Positions 1 to 11,441 of a stretch of 64,000 nt of DNA are shown here, in pieces. A program made the translations under genes and the position numbers. Each line of letters begins with the position of its first letter. The stretch's first letter is position 1. Source of the DNA: Liolophura sinensis (Eukaryota > Mollusca > Polyplacophora > Chitonida > Chitonidae); NCBI RefSeq assembly GCF_032854445.1, contig NC_088305.1, positions 4,715,606 to 4,779,605 of the forward strand. The letters run 5' to 3'. Under the pieces are notes generated by a model. That model was not told where the DNA came from. It made no database searches and was given only the letters and a program-made list of their open reading frames with translations.

Positions 1-1852
1 AGATTTTCGTATCGCTGCTTTCAGAATCTTGTCAATAAGATAACCAATGCAAACACGATGGAAGTAAAATGCCATAGATATTATCACCTTTGTCTTTTAG
101 TCTACGTTTTAAATGTTAAATAAAAAGAATCTGGTGCGTTAAGAAAGTGCAAATTTCAAAATCCCCGCACAATTGTCTAAATTTCCAAAGCAGAATTATA
201 AATCTTCGCCGAAGCGCTCATAAAAGCTGTATAGCCATAGAAGGCATGGCTGCTTAGTAATAACACACCACAAATACATTTTAGATTAAAAGCGCCTGTT
301 TTGGGTTCAAACGAGGCACTGTGTTTGTTTAATTTACTTTTTGAAGATCAAAGTTAAACAGAAAAATATCTTCACTGAAACTTTCACATATGTACTTATG
401 CGTGCTGCTGAAGTTTCGTTTTGAAGAAAGGACATGGCTTTACTAAGGTGTCAGTCGCTGTCACTCAAAGCTATAGTTTGTTTCGCTTCTTCAGATGCAA
501 CTCTTCTTGTTTTCCATCTTACCATATCAGGTCCTTATTACTCTCAAAATATTAAACCTGACGTAGTATTTAAAAAGTGCCAGTTATCAAATAACAAAAA
601 AAGAACAGTTCAACAGTTGATTGGACTCATAAGTCATATTAAAAAGAATTAATAAGTTAAATTTAAAAAGTGTCCTTTTGGTACTAAACATGAGGTGGTG
701 TTTAGAAAAGGCCAATTATTAACTAACGAATAACACTTACTAAGAGGCTGACAACTCATAATAATTAAAAAGTGTCCTTTCGTACCAAGCATTAGACTTG
801 GGAAGAGCGACCAAATTTACCTTTGTAGTTATTATTGTCAAGCATCGTACATGTTTGATCGTTCGATTCGTTTCATAAGTACCTGCCGATTTAATGATTT
901 CGGTGTCAATTTGTGTATTCTGCTGCCCTTAATCTGATATCTTCTGTTTTCAACAGCGCAAAAGATTTGTTCTTTCTGTAATATTTTCAATTTCAGTTGC
1001 AAAATCAACAGAAACCACGGTGTTCTTCTGTAACCAAGATGATACTGGTCTTGTGGCCCAGGCTTTTGTACATTGTTAATCTTTTCCCTGATAACAAGAA
1101 GATACATCATCACCTGTTTGTCGTTGTTGGACTGTGAAGGCAGGCTTATTGCGCCTGTCATGCGAATTTCGCCTAAAGCAATGAAAGTAAACCTGAATAA
1201 GTTAGGCCATTAAAACAGATGCCTAATCTTGTAAATACCAATTAGCGTCTGGGAAGGGGAGTAGTTAGCTAGCGACATGCTGAGGCTGCCAGAGTTGTGT
1301 TGTTTGGCGGCGCACCATTAGCAATACGTTACAGAAATAAAATCTTAACGGCCTGTCTCAAACTGATTCCACTCCGAACTTCCGGAAATGTTGTTGAGGT
1401 TAGCTCAACGCTTTCTGAATTATTAAAGTCGTACTGCTTTGTCATGCACCCAATCCGTGAATTCAATCCAAAACCACCAGAAAAGCGACCTCCGTCTTAT
1501 CTTATATGGGGAAAAACGAGCGGTCTTTCTCTTTTTAAACAGTATGTGTTTAACAACACAGAACAGTCGTGAGTTGATCTGTTTTTTATTTTGTTTTCTC
1601 GGTATGTCTGTTCAACCTGTCACGTTTTTATATCTTTTCCTGGAAGCACAACACCTGGCAAGTGCTTATCACCTTGTCTGACAGGCCTATTGTTTGATAA
1701 GTTGTTTGTGTGCGACAATACAACTTCCAATTATCGACGTAAATATAATTAATTTTGAAGCTTTAAACACGCGCACTAACATGTGACATTTTGAAAGTTC
1801 CTAAAATAATACTTGTATGCAGATTTTAACTATAATAATAATAAGATTTAAT

Positions 1853-1970
1853 TTTTTTTGATTAATGTTTTACCCGTACCTGAGAATATTTTCACTTATA
1901 TGACATCAACCCGCATTATGGTGGGAAGTAACCGGGCAAAGCCAGTAGAGGGAGGCCATACCAGCGGACG
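1853..1970 (-). mobile_element. SINE-1 fragment inside 2.1 kb unit, copy 1
   Basis: The reverse of the SINE-1 tail and body can be read: a GTTTTACCC...GAATATTTTCACTTATATGAC block followed by GCATTATGGTGGGA. The tRNA-like head is missing. The same fragment sits at the equivalent place in the next unit, so the insertion came before the amplification. Confidence 0.75.
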
Positions 1971-3961
1971 AAACGCCAATGTAGAGATTTTCCTGTCCCT
2001 GCAGAATTGTCTAAATTTCCAAAGCAGAATTATAAATCTTGGCCGAATCGCTCATAAAAGTTGTATAGCCATAGAAGGCATGGCTGCTTAGTAATAACAC
2101 ACCACAAATACATTTTAGATTAAAAGCGCCTGTTTTTGTTCAAACGAGGCACTGTGTTTGTTTAATTTAATTTATGAAAATCAACGATAAACAGAAAAAT
2201 ATCTTCACTGAAACTTTCACATATGTACTTGGCGTGCCGTTGAAGTTTCGTTTGATTAACGTTTGTCTTTATATGTAAAACACAAACTTTATAATGTGAT
2301 CGGTTTTATTAAAAATTGGCAAGTCTAAAATTCGTATTTCTGTCAAAGTCTGTAAGACATCCTTTATGTTGCATTTACTGTGGAGAACAGCTAGTGATTT
2401 GAAAAGGAGTTCAAATCTCCGTGATTTATCATTTTTCTCTGTGTGAACATACTCTTTCTTGCGTACAGATATAGGCTAACTTATGTTAAATAAGAGCTAC
2501 AATGAAGTAGAGTCGATATGTGTTGTACAGCCGAATTATAAACCTGGAGGCTACATTTGTTATATATTTCTTTGTATGATTGGTGTTTTAACGGCGTGCT
2601 GTCAAAACTGAGAAAGGACATGGCTTTACGAAGGTGTCAGTCGCTGTCACTCAGAGCTGTAGTTTGTTTCGTTTCCTGAGATGCCATTCTTTTGTTCTGC
2701 GGCTGATTCTCCATCTTACCATATCAGATCCTTATTACTCTCAAAATATTAAACCTGACGTAGTATTTTAAAGTGGCAGTTACTAAATAACAATGCAAAA
2801 GAAACAGTTCAACACTTAACTGAAGTCTGCAACTCGTAATAATTAAAAAGTGTCCTTTCGTACCAAGCATTAGACTTGGAGAGCGACCAAATATACGTTG
2901 GTAGTTATTATTGTCAAGCATCGTACATGTTTGATCGTTCGCTTCGTTTCATAAGTACCTACCGTTTTAATGATTTCGGTGCAGAGGTATTCCGGTGTCA
3001 ATTTGTGTATACTGATGCCCTTATTTTGATATCTTTTGTTTTCAATATCGCCAAATATTTGTTCTTTCTGTAATATTTTTAATTTTAGTTGCAAAATCAA
3101 CAGAAACCAGACTTCCACCGATGAACACGGTGTTCTTCTGTAAGATGGTACTGGTCTTGTGGCCCAGGCTTTTGTACATTGTTAATCTTTTCCCTGATAA
3201 CAAGAAGATACATCATCACCTGTTTGTCGTTGTTGGACTATTTAAGGCAGGCTAAAAGCGCATGTCATGCGAATTTCGCCTAAAGCAATGAAAGTAAACC
3301 TGAATAAGTTAGGCCATTAAACAGATTCCTAATCTTGTAAATACCAATTAGCGTCTGGGAAGGGGACTGGTTAGCTAGCGACACGCTGAGGCTGCCAGAG
3401 TTGTGTTGTTTGGCGGCGACACCATTAGCAATACCTTACAGAAATAAAATCTTAAACGGCCTGTCTGAACTGATTCCAGTCCGAACTTCCGGAAATGTTA
3501 TTGAGGTTAGCTCAACGCTTTCTGAATTACTGAAGTCGTACTGCTTTGTCATGCACCCAATCTGTGAATTCAATCCAAAACCACCAGAAAAGCGACCTCC
3601 GTCTTATCTTATATGAGGAAAAACGAGCGGTCTTTCTCTTTTTAAACAGTATGTGTTTAACAACACAGAACAGTCGTGAGTTGATCCGTTTTTTATTTTG
3701 TTTTCTCGGTGCGTGTGTTCAACCTGTCACGTTTTTATATCTTTTCCTGGACGCACAACACCTGGCAAGTGCTTATCACCTTTTTTGACAGGCCTATTGT
3801 TTGATAAGTTGTTTGCGTTCGACAATACAACTTCCAATTATCGACGTAAATATAATTAATTTTGAAGCTTTAAACACGCACACTAACAAGTGACATTTTG
3901 AAAGTTCCTAAAATAATACTTGTATGCAGATTTTAACTATAATAATAATAAGATTTAATTT

Positions 3962-4080
3962 TGCTTTGATTGGTGTTTTACCCCGTACCTGAGAATATTT
4001 CACTTATATGACATCAACCCGCATTATGGTGGGAGGTAACCGGCAAAGCCCAGTAGAGGGAGGCCATACCAGCGGACGAA
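3962..4080 (-). mobile_element. SINE-1 fragment inside 2.1 kb unit, copy 2
   Basis: Paralogue of the fragment at 1853-1970 with small indels. A separate scrap of SINE-1 tail, GATTGGTGTTTTAACGGCG, also occurs in units 2 and 3 (near 2579 and 4692), so each unit may hold remains of two insertions. Confidence 0.75.
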
Positions 4081-5685
4081 AACGCCAATGTAGAGATTTT
4101 TCCTGTTCCTGCAGAATTGTCCTAAATTTCCAAAGCAGAATTATAAATCTTGGCCGAAGCGCTCATAAAAGTTGTATAGCCATAGAAGACATGGCTGCTT
4201 AGTAATAACACACCACAAATACATTTTATATTAAAAACGCCAGTTTTTGGTTCAAACGAGGCACTGTGTTTGTTTAATTTACTTTATGAAAACAACGATA
4301 AACAGAAAAATATCTTCACTGAAACTTTCACATATGTACTTAGGCGTGCGGTTGAAGTTTCGTTTTGATTAACGTTTGTCTTTATATGTAAAACACAAAC
4401 TTTATAATGTGATTAGTTTTATTAAAAATTGGCAAGTCTAAAATTCGTATTTCTGCCAAAGTCTGTAAGACATCATTTATGTTGCATTTACTGTGGAGAA
4501 CAGATAGCGATTTGAAAAGGAGTTCAAATCTCCGTGATTTATCATTTTTCTCTGTGTGAACATACTTTTGCTTGCGTACAGATATAGGCTAACTTATGTT
4601 AAATAAGAGCTACAATGAAGTAGAGTCGATATGTGTTGTACAGCAGAATTATAAACCTGGAAGCTACATTTGTTATATATTTCTTTGTATGATTGGTGTT
4701 TTAACGGCGTGCTGTCAAAACTGAGAAAGGACATAGCTTTACGAAGGTGTCAGTCGCTGTCACTCAGAGCTGTAGTTTGTTTCGTTTCCTGAGATGCCAT
4801 TCTTTTTGTTCTGCGGCTGATTCTCTATCTTACCATATCAGATCCTTATTACTCTCAAAATATTAAACCTGACGTAGTATTTTAAAAGTGGCAGTTACTA
4901 AATAACAATGCAAAAGAAACAGTTCAACACTTAACTGAAGTCTGACAACTCGTAATAATTAAAAAGTGTCCTTTCGTACCAAGCATTAGACTTGGGAAGA
5001 GCGACCAAATTTACGTTGGTAGTTATTATTGTCAAGCATCGTACATGTTTGATCGTTCGCTTCGTTTCATAAGTACCTACCGCTTTTAATGATTTCGGTG
5101 CAGAGGTATTCCGGTGTCAATTTGTGTATACTGATGCCCTTATTTTGATATCTTTTGTTTTCAATATCGCAAAAGATTTGTTCTTTCTGTAATATTTTCA
5201 ATTTTAGTTGCAAAATCAACAGAAACCAGACTTCCACCGATGAACACAGTGTTCTTCTGTAAGATGGTACTGGTCTTGTGGCCCAGGCTTTTGTACATTG
5301 TTAATCTTTTCCCTGATAACAAGAAGATACATCATCACCTGTTTGTCGTTGTTGGACTATTTAAGGCAGGCTAAAAGCGCATGTCATGCGAATTTCGCCT
5401 AAGGCAATGAGAGTAAACCTTAATAAATCAGGCCATTAAAACAGATTCCTAATCTTGTAAATACCAATTAGCGTCTGGGAAGGGGAGTAGTTAGCTAGCA
5501 ACATGCTCAGGCTGCCAGAGTTTGGCGGCGACACCATTAGCAATACGTCACATAAATAAAATCGTATACGGTACCAAAACACATGACAGGAACTTATCAC
5601 CTATTTTGACAGGCCTATTGTTTGATAAATTGTTTGCTTTCGAAAAGGCATCTCCCAATTATCGACGTAAATATAATTAACAATA

Positions 5686-6480
5686 ATAATTATATTTATG
5701 AAATTTTGATATTTTGAAGTGGCATTATTTGGTAGAATACAGCCAGTACAAAAATGTCTGACTGGAAAACGCTTGTGGTGAATGCAGGCTGGTGGAGACT
5801 TTTATTAATAGCAGAATTAGCATACATGTCTAGACAGATAATAGCAGATATGATTAGAAAATCTTCTAGAAAAAGTTTTCCTATCTATAAGTGTACTGTG
5901 ATTTCACTGGTCGTAGCTAACCCATTTCCACTATGACACATGATACGTTTGATGATGGTCTAAGACAGAGAATATTTTGGCTTTATGAGATATTGCTTTG
6001 AGACTGTAGTTTTATCAATAAATGAGCGCTCCGCAGGCACGCCGTGGGACTTCTGACGCGTGTTTACTGGACTACTCTAGCTGAAGGACACCAGTGGAGA
6101 TTATGAGTAGTCGTTACATGTTCTCACAATAAACACATTTGAATCATACATCAGGCTATGTAACTGAAACATCCATGCGATTGGGATACTTGAGGGTTTG
6201 CTCTAAAATCTTATCAGAAATTATTTTTATTAAGATTTCGAAATATTCGGCTTAAAGACAAAAAAAAAAAACAGGGAACGACAAGGACAACTAAGCCATT
6301 TCTTCATACTGTTTGTGGGCATTACTTTTATCTGGCAAGTTACAGTGTTACAAGTTACAAGTTATGCTGATTGGGTGGTAAATGTGATGTAGTATACAGC
6401 TTCATTAAAAGATATGTAAGTTTACTAAAGTATTACTTCGGATGCAGATTTTGACTATAATAATAATAATAAGATCTGAT
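5686..6480. other. No recognised feature
   Basis: AT-rich DNA with a short A-run near 6260 and an AATAATAATAA tract near 6462. An open frame of 60 codons at 5754-5936 has no recognisable domain and is within chance expectation. I see no gene here. Confidence 0.5.
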
Positions 6481-6710
6481 TTTGATTTGGTTGGTGTTTT
6501 ACGCCGTACTGAATAATGTTTCACTTATATGATATTAACCCTCAATATGGTGAGAGGAAGCCAGGCAAAGCCCTGGGGAAACCAACGGCCATCTACATGC
6601 TGCCAGACCTTCCCATGTACGGCCGCAGAGGATGATAAGATGAGTTGAACTTGAATTCCTAGCGACCTAAATGGTGAGATGCTTTCTGGGTCATTGCGCC
6701 ACACGCACAA
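6481..6710 (-). mobile_element. SINE-1, nearly full length
   Basis: Reading on the minus strand, a diverged tRNA-like head (6655-6710, with the minus-strand counterpart of GGTCATTGCGCCACAC) is followed by the body with CGGCCGTACATGGGAAGGTC and the 3' block ending in GTAAAACACCAACC. The A/T-rich tail is degraded. It is an old non-autonomous retroposon, probably moved in trans by a LINE. Confidence 0.85.
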
Positions 6711-6902
6711 TAAATAAGACAGCACATATTACCAGAATCTGCCTAACCTATGAATGAATTAATCAATCTACATTCAGTTGTACTCTTATTTCATAACACT
6801 TTAGTGGCGCTCATATACTCTATAACCATAATATCTGCGTTTGAGGTCATTGTTTATTCCTTCGTGTATGGCATTTAATTTCGATGCAAAAGATGAGAAT
6901 CT

Positions 6903-6992
6903 ATGCGTGGAAACAGACATTCGCCGTCAAACAATAAGTACCTTGCGGGTCAATGATCGCAAGACCAATTCCCAAAGCGAAGCAGTGGATTG
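6903..6992 (+). repeat. Dispersed repeat D4 fragment
   Basis: Shares an ACAGACATTCG block and a CGCAAGACCAATTCCCAAA block, in the same order, with 54140-54260 and in part with 22938-23020 and 36432-36525. The family is unrecognised; it may be part of a larger non-autonomous element. Confidence 0.5.
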
Positions 6993-7178
6993 TACATGAG
7001 GTAATAAAAGTCAATTGAATTCACATCATGTGGGCATTTTTTTCACCCCAGGGCACCCTGAGATACGCTAATTACAACACCATAAACAACTTGGATCCAT
7101 GCAACGATATTTCCTAGCAGGCTTTGTTGCGCAAACGCCCGTTAGAGGGCCTTGATAGTGGCTTAGGTCATGCATCAC

Positions 7179-7242
7179 GTGACACCATACTGTCGTTGTG
7201 GATGGACGTTGTGACACCATACTGTCGTTGTGGATGGACGTT
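7179..7242. repeat. Perfect 32-bp direct duplication
   Basis: Two identical, adjacent 32-bp units (7179-7210 and 7211-7242) begin GTGACACCATACTGTCGTTG. Perfect identity suggests a recent slippage or repair duplication. Confidence 0.9.
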
Positions 7243-7383
7243 GTGTACAAATAATGAACACAGTCTCTCGTCTCCACAGATAGAGAAATCCGATCCAGTT
7301 CCGCTTAAATGATGCAAGGGCCTTTTGAGTGGTTAAACATGCATTTCATAACTGGATCAAGTCACAAATAGATCATAAAAAAA

Positions 7384-7513
7384 GTACAGCATAGAAGTAA
7401 GATTAGAGCAGCAAGACCATTGTAATGGTTGAGAAATGGTCACACGTAACAGGTTGATTGCGGTTTCTTGTCAGTTTAGATGCTTATTTTAACTGTTCTT
7501 GTAAATATTTAAA
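7384..7513 (+). repeat. Dispersed repeat D1, diverged copy
   Basis: Carries the D1 landmarks in order: an AGAGCAGCAAGACC block, AAATGGTCACACGTAAC, then TCTTGTCAG and the AACTGTTCTTGTAAATATTT end. It is more diverged than the copies at 36093-37146. Confidence 0.6.
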
Positions 7514-7845
7514 AGTAGCAACTTATACAACGCTAGAAGCATGGCTTGTGCTGAATCAGGAATTATTCAAAATGGCGCGTTGTCGTCACATTTAATGACC
7601 GTGGTAGCTTGAGGCCATTAAACACTATACATCTTGTTTTTTGTTTTCGATTTGCTTTCAGGCTTAAACGTTGCTTTGAGTCGTGGAGAAAGGCTTAAGA
7701 ATAAGAATAGTCCAATATCGTACACAGTACACCATGATTAGGTGGCAAGGCCTTTTCCCAATACGTTCAACACAAACCGCCACAGAATTAAGTAAATATG
7801 TAAAGTAAGAAATTAAAACGGATCCACGCAAATCGCAAACACCTT

Positions 7846-8065
7846 CACTCAAAAAATATCATCTGTTAGTTATAACAGAAAGTCTGTTAGCTGAGGGATG
7901 CTATAACGTATTCTATCATTGAAACAGATAGCTCTGTGAAACATAATGGACATTTTCTATTACTTCAACATGAAAAGTTCTATTACACTACAAAGATATT
8001 ATACTGACGATGACAATATTCTGTTATAACAACAGACTACATTCTAACATCACTTATTATTCTAT
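7846..8065 (+). mobile_element. MITE-A (long-TIR MITE), 3' end degraded
   Basis: Aligns over most of its length with the reverse complement of the complete copy at 19111-19357. Shared blocks include AACAGAAAGTCTGTTAGCTG, a TATTCTATCATTGAAACAGA-like stretch and CTATTACTTCAACAT. The 5' terminal repeat starts at 7846 with CACTCAAAAA. The 3' terminal repeat fades after about 8050. It has no coding capacity, as expected of a MITE moved by another element's transposase. Confidence 0.75.
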
Positions 8066-8554
8066 CTATGTTCTCGCGCTGAAGCTGTTGCGGCTGTCGA
8101 TATGCGTAGACTTGGTCAGCCTCTCGTCGGTGGCACTCCCAGTTGTGCAAGAGAACATTGGCGTGTTCTTATGCTCCATTAAAAATTGACTGATGCTATG
8201 CTCCGCCTACGGAAACTAAAATTATCCATGGTCTGGTACTCGAATAATGCATTTTACGTTGAGGAGAAAGAGAGAATCGGTTGATGAAACGACGTAGAAT
8301 TATGTGACTGTTGTTCAACATGTATCTCATTTAGCCTTAAAAGAAAAACCTGATAAAACCTCTTAAATGCATTACATTAATACATACAAATTCGGCAAAA
8401 AATAATTAACAAAAATAAATAAATCAGAAGATCGTTGGCTTTAGAAAATATGAAACACTGTGCGGCTCTCACATTCCAAAAACGTCAACGTGGGACTGGG
8501 ATGTCACATTTCAACAGTACCGTCAAAATTTAAATCGCATATGCATGTTTAGTT

Positions 8555-8642
8555 AACATAATATTTATTTATTTATTTATTTGGTTGGTGTTTTACCCCG
8601 CACTCAAGAATATTTCACTTATACGACGGCGATCAGGAGAGG
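8555..8642 (-). mobile_element. SINE-1 3' end fragment
   Basis: On the minus strand it ends in an (AAAT)n tail, here TTTATTTATTTATTTATTTG at 8563-8582, preceded by GTAAAACACCAACC-type and TCTTGAGTGCGG blocks. It is truncated after about 80 bp, a common outcome of incomplete reverse transcription. Confidence 0.85.
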
Positions 8643-8805
8643 AAATTGTCATAATAGGATCGTTTTGGGTTATAACTCTTTAATCGCTAAAGGTAAAATT
8701 CCTACTGTGACCTGTCAGGTATGTTATGCAACCATTGTTCATCACATAACATGATCTTCTGAGAACCCTTCGCGGAAAGTTATTTCGAGTAACAGACTAT
8801 TACAC

Positions 8806-9039
8806 CTGTCACTTGGTTACATTCATATTTGTAGGAGAGCTGACACCGGTACTGTATGAAGTTTCTTGCCAAAAGTTTTGCCAACTTCGCTTGATATTAA
8901 GGGGAAGTGGGGGTCATTTGAGTCTCCGGTACACGGCGAGACAGGTGGTGGGTGAATTAAAGCCAAGAGAAGTTGGCAATATACTTGACAAGAATCTTCA
9001 TACAGTCTCTTACAAATATGATGTGTAACCAAGTAACAG
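8806..9039. mobile_element. Foldback (long inverted repeat) element
   Basis: The left arm, about 8806-8890, is the imperfect reverse complement of the right arm, about 8962-9039. Matching blocks include ACTTGGTTAC with GTAACCAAGT, TATTTGTA with TACAAATA, ACTGTATGAAG with CTTCATACAGT, and GCCAACTTC with GAAGTTGGC. A loop of about 70 bp separates them, and the left arm has about 10 extra bases. Open frames on both strands are a by-product of the palindrome. The central part and right arm resemble 20717-20825, which argues for a dispersed element. Its right end abuts or overlaps MITE-B by a base. Confidence 0.8.
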
Positions 9040-9269
9040 GGCCCGGTTGTTCACACCTGGTTAAGACTTAATACAAGATTTAATTTTAAGCAAAGTCTTC
9101 AATTTAGTACTTAGCCTGCAATAATATTGTAACATTATATCAAATATGAACTAAAACGGCTGCTGTTACACTTTGACTTTGGATTACCACATTGACTGCT
9201 GAGTTTGGCCAAAGATTTAAATGTAAAATATAACTAAATACCAGTATACAATTTCGAACAATTGGGCCC
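9039..9269. mobile_element. MITE-B with GGGCCC terminal inverted repeats
   Basis: It begins GGGCCCGGTTGTTC (9039-9052) and ends GAACAATTGGGCCC (9256-9269), a 14-bp terminal inverted repeat with two mismatches. The interior contains TAAGACTTAATACAAGATTT and ATATGAACTAAAACGGCTGC. An interior without terminal repeats recurs at 37437-37622. No open frame of note is present. A target-site duplication is not evident. Confidence 0.8.
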
Positions 9270-10137
9270 AGGTCGAAGACCAAGTAGCTAAGAACTAATC
9301 AGCACCAGTATTTCTGTGAGGCAATACAAAGAGGCTTTTGGCAAAATAAATCCTCCCAAAGAAAAGACATGTCCCCTGTGTCCCCATATTAAAGGAATGG
9401 CTAAATCTTATACGTATGTTTTATACCTTGCAAATCGGTTATATATGTTGTGATGAATAAGCTCGGGTGATAACTAGTTTATGAACGCTGAATGTGACGC
9501 TAATGTTGAATAACCCCAAGACGGTTCCTCTTGGTCGACTCCAAAACCTGATGCATTTGCATTGTTTTGATGTTTTGCGTGTTAAATGTGAAGACATCAC
9601 AGCAACACGGGCAATTCTAGACTAGTGAGAACTACGAAATCGGCGCTGCCATTGTTTTATTCTGTATGCAGTGGTCTTTTACTTTGGTATTCGTAGGACA
9701 ATGTTTGGCAAGGATTAACCGACATGCTATGAGGCGTGAGCTGAGATGTGGTATCGCCTATTCTGACCCGAACTTCGTCTAACTCATTTAGCACACACCT
9801 TTGTTAGGAGGTTTATGATCAAACCCATGTGTGGTGAAATATACATATCTGATAGAGGGCACTAAGAGGGTTCTCTCCGTCAGGGGTTTGGTACGGCCGA
9901 GGCTGTATGTAGGAAACGGCGTATCCGTCTTTAGGAGATCTCTTGGGATAATGTGTATTGATGGTTTAGCCAAATAACCACCCCGCCACGGCATCCGGTA
10001 TTCATACGCAACTGAATACGAAAGAAGTGCCAATCTGCCACAGAGCTTAGTGTTTCTCTGACTTGCCAATCTGATTATACCTTTATACATATACCTTTTG
10101 AAAAGAAGGCCAGCCTTGTGGAGTGAGAGACTGCTTG
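9270..10137. other. No recognised feature
   Basis: Mixed-composition DNA. A minus-strand frame of 100 codons (9788-10090) has no domain I recognise. I also considered a nuclear mitochondrial insert here but could not support one. Confidence 0.4.
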
Positions 10138-10395
10138 GACTTTAACGTCGTACTCAACAATTTTTCAATCACATGACAACGAAGGAATCCTTAGGGTGCA
10201 TGTACGTGTAATGTGCCTCCTTGTTGCAGGACGGATTTCCACCGCTCTTTTATCTAGTGCTGCTTCACTGAGGCGACTTCCCAAAGGCAAGTAAGCCACC
10301 TGTCCGAGTGATTATATTGATACGAGTCAACCAGTCCCCAGATCTACGGCCCACGAAGTGGACGCTCTACCAACTGGGCTATCTGGGCCGGGTCA
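10138..10395 (-). mobile_element. SINE-2, nearly full length
   Basis: On the minus strand the tRNA-like head carries the A-box-like TAGCCCAGTTGGTAGAGCG and ends where the genomic strand reads GGGCTATCTGGGCC. The body includes the complement of GTGCCTCCTTGTTGCAGGAC, and the 3' end is the complement of TTTAACGTCGTACTCAACAA. The head and body differ from SINE-1, but the 3' end is related to it. The B box region is eroded. Confidence 0.85.
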
Positions 10396-11307
10396 GCCTT
10401 GTAGAGGTTCTTACTGAAATCATACTGAAATAAATGTTTCGTTATGTAGAGTTGTCATGAAATAAGCCTGTCTAATGAAGCCATTATTTCATTAGGGATT
10501 GTCTCACAGGATACCCAGTACGATATTTATTTTAAGTCCGGCATTTACTAAGTTTGATACAATAAACATCTTTTATGATGCTTTTTGAATTTGTTTTAGG
10601 CGAGTTTATCAAATCCTTTATAGCTTAACGATGATCACCAGAATGCGTTTGATATTTCTGTAATGGTAATGAATGATATATACTCACTGTGTTTTAGGAG
10701 GAAGTATATTCTTAAAAATCTTGACCAAAATGTGTACTTAATTGCTACAAAGTCCACAAACAGTAGTGACGTCACACAGTGGCACTAGCTTTAGCACCAC
10801 CGAGAATAACTTTCTCTTGCGCCCTAAACGGATAGCGTGGTGCATATCCCGACTGACCATTCTCTCATACAACCTTCGATTGCTGAGGGAGATACAGAAT
10901 CGACTTTGATTGGTTGATATTCATATGATTCCTTGGGTTAAATCATACAATCTTAGTCCGACTTGAACAAGCGTGTCATACCTAAAGTTCAGTTTATCCT
11001 AGACATAGCCTGGAATATGCCATCCCCTACACTGCCCAATCTATATTTCTTAAATATAAGTTGCAGTGAAAGTTTGTCAATATATTTTGTGTCAAATATC
11101 AAAAAAAAAAAACATATCGATAAATATCTCGTTTCAGTATTTAGCAAGTAGCGGAATCTATACTATATCCATTAATATATTGTGCAGTTAAAGTTTCTTT
11201 ACACATTTTGCGTGAAATATTATAAAATATCCATATCCTTTGCATGTCTTTATATATATATGTACATACACATATAGACTGTGGAATTGATTGTGAATTC
11301 CCTTTAC
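10396..11307. other. No recognised feature
   Basis: AT-rich DNA with an A-run at 11101-11112. I see no gene, repeat copy or clear structure. Confidence 0.4.
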
Positions 11308-11441
11308 TTTCAGTTGAGCTGGGTTCCTTCGTACGTGGGAATGTCTGCCAGCAACATGCCCTAAGGGGTGAGTTTTCTCCGGGCTCTGCTGTTTGGTTAA
11401 ATGAAACACACTTGTGTACGGCGTAAAATTCCAATCAAATC
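11308..11441 (+). mobile_element. SINE-1, internally deleted
   Basis: Contains GAGCTGGGTTCCTTCGTACG, TGGGAATGTCTGCCAGCAAC and TTTTCTCCGGGCTCTGCTG, then GTGTACGGCGTAAAATTCC and AATCAAAT. The segment that normally carries CCACCATAATGCTGGCCGCC is missing. The minus-strand open frames over it are antisense readings of this SINE. Confidence 0.75.

Larger units (their letters stand above)
165..5685. repeat. Tandem array of a 2.1 kb unit, about 2.7 copies
   Basis: Three copies follow each other head to tail: about 165-1990, 1990-4100 and 4100-5685. The landmark GCGTCTGGGAAGGGGA recurs at 1245, 3351 and 5471, so the period is 2106-2120 bp. Copies are similar throughout but differ by indels. Copy 1 lacks about 360 bp present in copy 2 (near 2240-2610) and carries about 100 bp extra near 660-760. 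Copy 3 lacks about 250 bp after 5545. Both ends of the array appear to lie inside the window, where similarity stops near 165 and 5685. Open frames are not conserved: one that runs to 1572 in copy 1 stops early in copy 2 because TGG became TGA. I therefore read the unit as non-coding, a short macrosatellite or recent segmental amplification. Its origin is unknown. Confidence 0.9.

Noticed and set aside
1297-1572. 91-codon ORF in the 2.1 kb unit
   Set aside because: The second unit has an early stop in the same frame and the third has lost the region, so there is no sign of selection on it.
9788-10090. Possible nuclear copy of mitochondrial DNA
   Set aside because: No mitochondrial protein motif could be read on either strand, even allowing TGA as Trp.
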